Shown here piece by piece: positions 9,284 to 15,757 of a DNA stretch of 64,000 nucleotides. Within the stretch, counting starts at the first letter, position 1. The number at the start of each line of letters is the position of its first letter. Source of the DNA: an uncultured Myxococcales bacterium. Its GTDB lineage: Bacteria > Myxococcota_A > UBA9042. The stretch spans positions 1 through 64,000 of the forward strand of contig CAIMLR010000007.1 of assembly GCA_903842345.1 (NCBI GenBank), given 5' to 3'. The notes under the pieces were generated by a model that had not been told where the DNA came from, did no database searches, and was given only the letters and a program-made list of their open reading frames with translations. The translations under genes and the position numbers were made by a program.

Positions 9284-9817
9284 CTATTTCAGCTGGCGTT
9301 GCAATTCGTCAGCCAACCATGAGACCACGAAGAAGCCGATGACGCCGCGCCACGCTTGCAGGTTGGGCTTGAGCTGCGGCGTCGCCGAAATCACGCGGTT
9401 TCGGTATTCGCGCGAGGCGACTTCACGCGCGGTGGGCAGCCACGCCGGCACGATGAGCGCGAGGCTGAACAGCGCCAAGCCCGCGGCGCGCAGCGTGCGG
9501 CCCGGCGTCAGGAGGAGGTGCCCGGTCGCATTGATGAGCAACGTTCCCGCCCAGACGGAGCGCGCCCACGGGCTCAGACGGCTGAAGCCCCAACCCGCAA
9601 GCGCCATCAGGAGCGCCAACACCAAGCGGAACCATAGCTTGCCACGCAGGTCGGGAATGGCCGCAAAAATGATCGCGCCGACCAGGAGGAACTCGCCAAA
9701 TCCGCGCACGTGCGTCTCGACTCGCACCAGCCGTTGCCGCGATTCCGCGCATTCGGCGTCACTTTTTGTCGATTCTAGCGGCGCGGTCGGCGGCGCGAAC
9801 GGATTGGCGTCGTGCAT
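9284..9817 (-). CDS. Small integral membrane protein with an NPFAPP N-terminus
   Basis: The protein is 177 residues starting at the ATG at 9817, preceded by AGCAGGAGCAG. It opens with MHDANPFAPPTAPLE, a motif like the NPYxxP openings of several small bacterial membrane proteins of unknown function. Four hydrophobic helices follow, around FGEFLLVGAIIFAAI, LVLALLMALAGWGF, AAGLALFSLALIV and VIGFFVVSWLAD. No catalytic motif is visible. It is flanked on both sides by copies of the same decayed gene fragment, so it may sit in a small rearranged block. Function unknown. Confidence 0.65.
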   Translation of the reverse strand: MHDANPFAPPTAPLESTKSDAECAESRQRLVRVETHVRGFGEFLLVGAIIFAAIPDLRGKLWFRLVLALLMALAGWGFSRLSPWARSVWAGTLLINATGHLLLTPGRTLRAAGLALFSLALIVPAWLPTAREVASREYRNRVISATPQLKPNLQAWRGVIGFFVVSWLADELQRQLK

Positions 9818-10241
9818 GGGCTGCTCCTGCTACCGCCCGCGCTGCAGCGGGTACTCGACCGTGACCTTATCGCCAGATTTTTGCGGCGCGGATGACGCGC
9901 ATCGAAACGCCGGCCACGTCCGCCACTTGAAATGCCGGCCGCCATCCGGCTCCGCCGCCGCCCCAGCACTTCCGCTCCGCCGCTTCAGCCTGATTGTGCG
10001 GCTTTCATCCACCTCGTCAAGCCGCAAAACCCTGCGATTTTGGCCACGTCGACAGCCCCGGGCACGCGCGGCCGAACTCCGCGATCCCTGCCGCTGCTTG
10101 GGTGGCGCCCGGCCTGGAAATGGCCGCAATCGCATGGAGACCGCGGCGAGGGACAAACCTTGCTCTGCGCTGTGTTTTTCCATGGTCGGCGGTGGCTTTC
10201 CCAGACGGCACATCGGCCGCTGCGCTCGCCCGGCCGCTCCG
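9818..10241. other. Intergenic region with degenerate repeat sequence
   Basis: This is 424 bp with no supportable gene. Positions 9943-9993 match 12635-12685 at roughly 80 percent, a second pair of dispersed degenerate copies in this area. An open frame on the minus strand (9830-10213) has an arginine-rich, low-information translation and no ribosome-binding site, so I do not call it. Confidence 0.4.
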
Positions 10242-10475
10242 CTACGGCTTCACCACCGGCGCCACCATCGGCACGGGCTCGCTCAGGCTCGCGTCCGCCT
10301 TCGGCTGCGGCGGTTCATCCAAATACCCGTTCACCTGCTCCGCATCATCCGGGAACTTCAGCGCGAGCGCCGACTCCAGGCTCCGGTACGCGGTAAACCA
10401 CGTCTTGCGGATCACGCGGATGTCGTCGATGCGGTCCTTCACCACGCCCTGCGCGATCCTCTTGGAGGGCGGCAT
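10242..10475 (-). pseudogene. Truncated gene fragment, copy B
   Basis: The 77-residue open frame (starting MPPSKRIAQGVVKDRIDD, ending in a Pro/Val/Ala tail) contains FPDDAEQVNGYLDEPPQPKA, the same segment as the frame-shifted remnant at 9123-9199. The ATG at 10475 has no ribosome-binding site. The sequence begins as if in mid-domain (a helical stretch TWFTAYRSLESALALKF). I read it as the C-terminal end of a longer gene lost by deletion, although a functional small protein cannot be excluded. The family is not recognised. Confidence 0.4.
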
Positions 10476-10514
10476 GGGGAAGTTCGCCGCAGCGATCGCT
10501 GGGCCGCCCGCTCA

Positions 10515-10976
10515 TCACGGGCAGTGTGCACCGTTCGTGCATGCACAAACCTGCGACTCCGGGATGCCGATGCAGAAGTACAAGCCGTTGCAGAATTCCC
10601 ACCCGGCCAATGGTTCGATGCCGGATGGACATTCCTTTGCCGATTGCACGCATGCCGCGGGCGGGAGCTGCTGGAGGCATGGATTGCCGCCGCTGAGGCT
10701 GCATGTGTACGTCGCCCCGTCAGGCGCTTGGGCGCCCGGCGGTGTAGCCGAGAAGTTGATGCAGAAGGCCGGCACAGCATCTGGGATGGCCGTATCGGCG
10801 GCCGAGTCGGGGCTCGTCCCGGTGTCCAGCTTGGGATTGGCGTCCTGTCCGCCGTCCACTTGACCGTCCTGACTGGTGTCTTGCACATGCACGCCCGGAC
10901 CGACGCCGGACGCGCCGGAAGGGGTGGTGCAACCGAGCAAGGCCACGAGGGCCGCGGGCGCAAGCTGTTTCAACAT
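10515..10976 (-). CDS. Small cysteine-containing lipoprotein
   Basis: The protein is 153 residues. AGGAGG lies six bases before the ATG at 10976, which decides the start over the TTG three bases upstream. MLKQLAPAALVALLGC is a clear lipoprotein signal with the anchor cysteine at residue 16. A linker rich in Asp, Gly, Ser and Thr (to about residue 65) leads to a compact domain with about nine cysteines (FCINFSATPPG, CLQQLPPAACVQ, WEFCNGLYFC, CACTNGAHC). The domain is unrecognised but looks disulfide-stabilised. It is expected at the outer membrane, facing the periplasm or exposed. Confidence 0.65.
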   Translation of the reverse strand: MLKQLAPAALVALLGCTTPSGASGVGPGVHVQDTSQDGQVDGGQDANPKLDTGTSPDSAADTAIPDAVPAFCINFSATPPGAQAPDGATYTCSLSGGNPCLQQLPPAACVQSAKECPSGIEPLAGWEFCNGLYFCIGIPESQVCACTNGAHCP

Positions 10977-11150
10977 CAAGTTCCTCCTGCATTTTGTCGG
11001 CCTACGGGATGCGCGCCAAGCACGGCAACTTGGCAGGGTAGCCCGGAGGGTGGCGACACGCCAATCTGGCGGACATCAGCCGTGTGCAATGCCGTAGCCC
11101 GTGCTCAGGGCCACCGCCAACGACACCGGGAACAGCGACGCGCTCCGCCA

Positions 11151-12452
11151 CTAGTAACAAGTCTTGCCCAACGCATCGCAGCACGTGCCACTCGAATTGC
11201 CGGACGTCGCCTTGAAGAACGTGCAAGCACCTTCGTTCTTGCACAGCTTCGATTGTTGGCAATCGGCGTCGCTGCCGATGACGCACTTGCCGGTGCCAAG
11301 ATTGCAGCTGGGTGGGTCGCCGCACTCGTCACCCAGCGTACAAGCCGCGCCATCCGCACAGCCGGTGCTGGCCGTACAGTCCGCCTGGCTGACCACGGTG
11401 CATTCCGATGCTTGGCCCGTTGCAAACGTCTTAAGTTTGCATTTGCCCAGGTCCTTGCAGGGCAAGTGGTTGATGCAATCGGCGTCGGATCCCGGCATGC
11501 AAACGCCATCCTTGGCAACGCAGCTGCCGCGCTCCTCGCAGTAGTGGCTGGCTTGGCAATCGGCGTCCGTCGCGGCAACGCAGAACCCGCCGGCGGCAGT
11601 GCATTGGCCGCTGAAGACGCACGATGAGGAGGCTTTGCATTCTGTGTCGTTCAGCGCCTGGCACTTGCCGTCCTTGGCCGAACAGTAGCCAAAGCTCTTG
11701 CACTCCTGGATGGCGGCACAATCGGCGTCCTTCGCGATGACGCACACGCCGTCCACGGCCGAGCAGCGCCCAAGTACCGTGCAGTTCGACCCCATATGGC
11801 AATCGGTGTCTGCCACAGCCCGGCAATAGCCATCGACCGCCTGACAGAGTCCCTCCTGCTGGCATTTGCTGACGCAGTCGAGGTTGGTTGCCGCGACGCA
11901 GCGGCCGTCGCCAAGCGAGCAGTGGCCGTAGCCGGCGCAATCTTGGGACGCCTGGCATTGCCCGTCGCTCATGGCGACGCAAAGCGAGTTGCTGGTTGGC
12001 GTACACCGGCCGTCGGCCGAGCATTCCGATTCACATTTGTCGTTCCCACAGGACGCGGCCATGAAGCAGCCACCATGCCAGGCGATGCAATAGTCCCACC
12101 CGACGCAATCGGTCGACCCGGCGCAGTCTGCGTCTGTCGCCGCGACGCAGTGACCGCCCTGCTCGCTGCATAGGCCATTCTCACGGCAGCCGCGCGTATT
12201 GGCACAGATGCCGATCCCGATCGCCGCGGTCGCGTCGAGCGAGAGGTGGCAGGCAAGCGAAACGTCGGACGCCCCCAACGTGTCACCGTCGGTGATCCCT
12301 GATTTGGCGTCCGACGTAGTGAATGGCGCCGTCGATTGCACCCGCGAGCCGCATGCAGCGAGAAGATGAACGAGGACGAGACCGTGCACACAACGTCGCA
12401 GCGCGTGGGAAAGTGGTCGGTCAAACCGTGTATCCCGCGTCATCACGAGCAT
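11151..12452 (-). CDS. Cysteine-rich repeat lipoprotein with DADC units
   Basis: The protein is 433 residues from the ATG at 12452; the ATG at 12443 is an alternative. A basic n-region and GLVLVHLLAAC give a lipobox cysteine near residue 34. From about residue 70 to the end the protein consists of about ten or eleven units of 25-30 residues with the pattern C-x2-3-G-x-C-x4-DG-x-CVAxxDADC. The ATDADC/GSDADC ending recurs, with variants such as DTDC, DTEC and NLDC. Each unit has an even number of cysteines, implying local disulfides. Likely a surface-exposed rod. It has no recognised enzymatic domain. The family is typical of predatory or soil Myxococcota. Confidence 0.75.
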   Translation of the reverse strand: MLVMTRDTRFDRPLSHALRRCVHGLVLVHLLAACGSRVQSTAPFTTSDAKSGITDGDTLGASDVSLACHLSLDATAAIGIGICANTRGCRENGLCSEQGGHCVAATDADCAGSTDCVGWDYCIAWHGGCFMAASCGNDKCESECSADGRCTPTSNSLCVAMSDGQCQASQDCAGYGHCSLGDGRCVAATNLDCVSKCQQEGLCQAVDGYCRAVADTDCHMGSNCTVLGRCSAVDGVCVIAKDADCAAIQECKSFGYCSAKDGKCQALNDTECKASSSCVFSGQCTAAGGFCVAATDADCQASHYCEERGSCVAKDGVCMPGSDADCINHLPCKDLGKCKLKTFATGQASECTVVSQADCTASTGCADGAACTLGDECGDPPSCNLGTGKCVIGSDADCQQSKLCKNEGACTFFKATSGNSSGTCCDALGKTCY

Positions 12453-13133
12453 CCGTCCCGGCCCTGGTGCTTGGCACCCGTCAAATTGGGTGCGTTCAGT
12501 CTAAGCTGGCACTCCCCGGCGGTCAAACGCCCGATAGGCGTCACGAACGGGACTCGCTTGGCCGTTCGCCATCATGAGTGAGAGTCCAGCGCATTGGACT
12601 TCGCGTGGGGTCTGGTCGCCGACCTTCCCGTCCACATCCGGCTCCGCCGCAGCCCCGAGACTTCCGATCCCCCCTTCAGCCTCATCACGGGGCCGGCAAC
12701 CGGCAATCGGCCCTTCGCGTCACAGCGTCGTCAGCCGCAAGCACAGGACTTCAGCGCATCGCCCTACTTCACACACTTCACTCGGGCATGCGCCGTTGAC
12801 GACCCAGACCAAAGTCCGCGACCGCGGCTCAAGCAATCCCGCGCGGGATCGAAGCCTTGTCCGAGTCCACCGGCAGGCGGACATCTTGAACTCGAGCCAG
12901 GGAATTCATTCCCGGGCGCAAGCCGCCGAGCGTGCGATGGCCCTGGCAAGGGGGTGAAGTCTCGTACTACCCGCCCCAAAGCCCTGCGCTCAGTAGCACA
13001 ACAGTCAACCTACCACTCCAAACGCCTTGCGATCCCAAGTCCCACAGTCGCACCGGCCACCCACTTGGCCATCCCGCTGTAGTCAGCGTCTCCACCGCAC
13101 CTGATCTCATCGGCCCTGCGCGCAGTCCCAACC
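12453..13133. other. Long intergenic region without a recognised gene
   Basis: This is 681 bp with no convincing coding frame. Positions 12635-12685 resemble 9943-9993. Around 12820-12970 there are several short inverted repeats, for example CCCGCGCGGG, and GGGAA-ttca-TTCCC near 12900-12918. A structured transcript is possible, but I cannot match it to a known RNA family. It may be decayed sequence. Confidence 0.4.
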
Positions 13134-13994
13134 CTACAAAGTCATCCCCGCCGGCTGCGGCAACGGCAACTCCAGGCTCTGGCGGATGCGCTCGATCTCC
13201 GCCATGCGCAGGCGATAGTGGCCTTCCACGGCGTAGGTCGACAGCACCTGTTCGCGCGCCACGCGGTCGACGGGATCCATGGTGATGACCAGCGGCACGC
13301 CGTCATTGTCGACCACGTCGCTGACGATGGCCGGCATCAGCCGCTTGGCGCCGTGTTTGCGCTCCAGCAGCACGATGTCGCCCGCTTCCAGGTTCTCGCG
13401 CGTGCCGTCCAGATGCTGGGCAAACGCCATCAGGAAGATCTGCAGGTTCTCCGCGGTCAGCGCGCGGCGGCGTTCATCGGCGGTCGGCGTGGGCTTCTCG
13501 CGCAGGCCATAGAGCTGCGGCGCCCGCGCCCGGTGCCGCGGCAGGGCTTGGCGCAGACTCAGGATGCGCTCCAGGCCGCGATCGACAAGATCGATGCCCG
13601 AACCCTTGTTGGCGCGGCTGTCGTCGACCGGAAGCGCGCACGCGGACACTTTGCGCGCGAGGTGGTCGCGACCCGCCGCCAGCAGCGCCTGGGCGACCGG
13701 ATCCACCGCGATCGCGGCGAGCGCGCGCACGGGGGCAGTCGGCGCGGAAGGTCCGCCGGGCTGGATTGCCGCCATACCACCTGTGGGCGTCACGACTTGC
13801 GCCGCCTGGTTCTTGGCGTCATCGGCGTGATTGGCGTGGATGTGCCGACCTTCCGAGAGATCCTTGGCCACGACGCGCAGTGACAGCCAAGCCGCGCCGC
13901 CGGCTACCGCAACGAGCAGCGCAATCGTCGCCACTTGCCGCACGTCACGGCGCTTTTTGCTGCCCAGAACCGGGCCTTTGGCAATGTAGCGCAT
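13134..13994 (-). CDS. DUF1287-like membrane-anchored protein lacking catalytic residues
   Basis: The protein is 286 residues from the ATG at 13994. One N-terminal transmembrane helix (about residues 21-40) is followed by a variable linker and a C-terminal domain matching DUF1287, an NlpC/P60-superfamily fold. Matching features are SGIDLVDRGLERILSLRQALPRH, LTAENLQIF, LEAGDIVLLERKHG, AIVSDVVDNDGVPLVI and the ending VEGHYRL. The usual GVCTD segment with the nucleophilic Cys is missing. HIGIVSD appears as MPAIVSD, and the later IHN is ITM. I infer a non-enzymatic relative, with the long linker placing the domain away from the inner membrane. The domain match is by eye. Confidence 0.6.
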   Translation of the reverse strand: MRYIAKGPVLGSKKRRDVRQVATIALLVAVAGGAAWLSLRVVAKDLSEGRHIHANHADDAKNQAAQVVTPTGGMAAIQPGGPSAPTAPVRALAAIAVDPVAQALLAAGRDHLARKVSACALPVDDSRANKGSGIDLVDRGLERILSLRQALPRHRARAPQLYGLREKPTPTADERRRALTAENLQIFLMAFAQHLDGTRENLEAGDIVLLERKHGAKRLMPAIVSDVVDNDGVPLVITMDPVDRVAREQVLSTYAVEGHYRLRMAEIERIRQSLELPLPQPAGMTL

Positions 13995-14196
13995 GATCGA
14001 CGGAATCGCCCTGCCTGCGTCGATTGCCGTCCCACTGACGGCGCTCTAGCAAGTGCGCGATGGGGGTAACCAGCAGCGGGATCTGCGTCAACGGGCGCGA
14101 CTCAACCGGCTGATATTGCAGACAACGGTCAATTCCGCGCGACAGGCAACGGCATGCTGCGATCGACAAGTGATCGGAATCCAAGGCACGCCAGCG

Positions 14197-14218
14197 TTAT
14201 CCACAGGACTTATCCACA
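14197..14218 (+). promoter_or_regulatory. Two perfect tandem DnaA boxes
   Basis: TTATCCACA occurs at 14197-14205 and again at 14210-14218, same strand, 13 bp from start to start. This is the exact high-affinity DnaA box. They lie between the stop of trmFO and the DUF1287-like gene, in a 240-bp gap. I see no further boxes or strongly AT-rich tract nearby, so these may titrate DnaA or regulate a neighbour rather than mark an origin. Confidence 0.55.
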
Positions 14219-14233
14219 GCCCACAAGACTCGC

Positions 14234-15589
14234 TTACGCTGATTTTGTCGGCAGCCACTGCGCCAACCAGGCATCGCGCGCGATGCGGGCCCGCTCCAGG
14301 TGCGCGGCTTTGCGCTCGCCTTTGTTGCGCTTTTTGACGCCGTCCACGGTCTCCAGCGCCGGCATCATGCCCCAGTGCACGTTGGACGGCTGGAACTCCG
14401 GCACGGAGTCGTCGATCACGTGGTGCAGCAGCGCGCCAAGCGCGGTCGTTTCCGGCGGCAGCGGCAGTTCCTGACCGGCCATCTCCGCGGCCATGCGCAC
14501 ACCGACCCACAGCCCCGACGCAGTCGACTCCACATAGCCTTCCACGCCGGTGATCTGACCGGCGAAGCGGACCTGCGGGCAGCTCTTCAGGCGCATCCCG
14601 GCATCCAACAGCCGCGGACTGTCCAGGAACGTGTTGCGGTGCACGGAGCCGTAGCGGAGGAATTCAGCGTTCTCCAGGCCCGGGATCATGCCCAACACGC
14701 GGCGCTGATCGGCCTGGCGCATCTTGGTCTGGAAGCCGACGAGGTTCCACGCCGTCTTGTGGCGGTTCTCCGCGCGCAGCTGCACGATGGCGTACGCCCA
14801 GCGCCCGGTCTTGGGATCGTCCAGGCCGGTCGGCTTCATCGGGCCAAAACGCAGCGACTTCGGCCCCGAAGCGGCGATGACCTCCACGGGCTGGCAGCCC
14901 TGGAAGTAGTGGACGCCCTTCTCAAAATCCTGCAGCGGCAGGTACTCCGCGGTCAGCAGCCCGTCGATGAACGCGAGGTACTGCGGCTTGTCCATGGGAC
15001 AATTCAGGTAGTCGTCGGTCTCGCCCTTGCCCCAGCGGGACGCGGCAAACACCTTGTCGTGGTCGATGCTCTCGTCAGAAACGATCGGCGCGATCGCGTC
15101 AAAAAACGCCAGCCGCTCTTGCCCCGTCAGCGCCACGAGCTGCTGCGCCAGCGCATCGGACGTCAGCGGACCCGTCGCGATCACGATGGGCAAACCGCGC
15201 GCGAGCGGCAAATCCGTCACTTCGCCCGCGACGAGCGTGATGTGGGGATGCTGGCGCATCGCGGCTTCCACGGCCTCGGAGAACTTGTCGCGATCGACAG
15301 CCAGCGCGTCGCCCGCCGGCACGCGGTTCTCATCGGCGAGGCGCAGGATCAGCGAGCCCGCCAGCCGCAGGTCCTCGTGCAGAAGTCCAATCGTATTGAG
15401 GGGATTGTCGCTGCGAAACGAGTTGGAGCACACCAGTTCAGCCAGGTGATCCCCGGTCTGCGCGGCCGTGCGCTGCTGCGGTTTCTGCTCGTGCAGTTCC
15501 ACGCGGATGCCGCGCTCGGCGAGCTGCCACGCGCACTCGCAGCCTGCCAGTCCACCACCAATCACGATCACTTGCGCTGTCTCTGCCAA
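14234..15589 (-). CDS. trmFO: Folate-dependent tRNA m5U54 methyltransferase TrmFO
   Basis: The protein is 451 residues, a normal length. It uses methylene-tetrahydrofolate and FAD to methylate U54 in the tRNA T-loop. The N-terminal FAD-binding motif is VIVIGGGLAGCECAWQLA. The family landmarks LVCSNSFRSD, FFDAIAPIV, CPMDKPQY, YFQGCQPVEV (with the catalytic cysteine) and FAGQITGVEGYVES are all present. The start is a TTG: GGAGG lies five bases upstream and no ATG fits. It is divergent from the redox fusion gene at 15758, with 168 bp between them. Confidence 0.95.
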   Translation of the reverse strand: MAETAQVIVIGGGLAGCECAWQLAERGIRVELHEQKPQQRTAAQTGDHLAELVCSNSFRSDNPLNTIGLLHEDLRLAGSLILRLADENRVPAGDALAVDRDKFSEAVEAAMRQHPHITLVAGEVTDLPLARGLPIVIATGPLTSDALAQQLVALTGQERLAFFDAIAPIVSDESIDHDKVFAASRWGKGETDDYLNCPMDKPQYLAFIDGLLTAEYLPLQDFEKGVHYFQGCQPVEVIAASGPKSLRFGPMKPTGLDDPKTGRWAYAIVQLRAENRHKTAWNLVGFQTKMRQADQRRVLGMIPGLENAEFLRYGSVHRNTFLDSPRLLDAGMRLKSCPQVRFAGQITGVEGYVESTASGLWVGVRMAAEMAGQELPLPPETTALGALLHHVIDDSVPEFQPSNVHWGMMPALETVDGVKKRNKGERKAAHLERARIARDAWLAQWLPTKSA

Positions 15590-15679
15590 CTGGACCTCCG
15601 GCCGCGGCTTCTACCCCATCCGCCGCGGAAGCGCGACATGGGAATACGGCGGTCTGCCCAAGAATTGCACGCGGGTGCC

Positions 15680-15707
15680 TTGCGAATCAGCGGGGTCGTC
15701 TTATATT
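15680..15707 (+). promoter_or_regulatory. Predicted sigma-70-type promoter for the 15.8-38.9 kb gene run
   Basis: TTGCGA (15680-15685) and TATATT (15702-15707) are separated by 16 bp, 51 bp before the ATG at 15758. The TTATATTT run stands out in this GC-rich DNA. It is well placed to transcribe the redox fusion gene and perhaps the genes after it. Prediction from sequence only. Confidence 0.45.
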
Positions 15708-15757
15708 TCGGCCCCGGCGCTTTTTTGCCCACCCATCTTGTCTTCAGGAGAACCGCC

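Noticed and set aside
9830-10213. Small minus-strand gene between the membrane protein and the gene fragment
   Set aside because: No ribosome-binding site, arginine-rich translation without a domain, and it overlaps a degenerate repeat copy.
12453-13133. Group II intron or known structured RNA
   Set aside because: Several inverted repeats are present, but no domain V, exon-binding site or match to a family I know.
14197-14218. Chromosomal origin of replication
   Set aside because: Only two boxes, no clear AT-rich unwinding region, and no dnaA or dnaN in the window; kept as DnaA boxes only.
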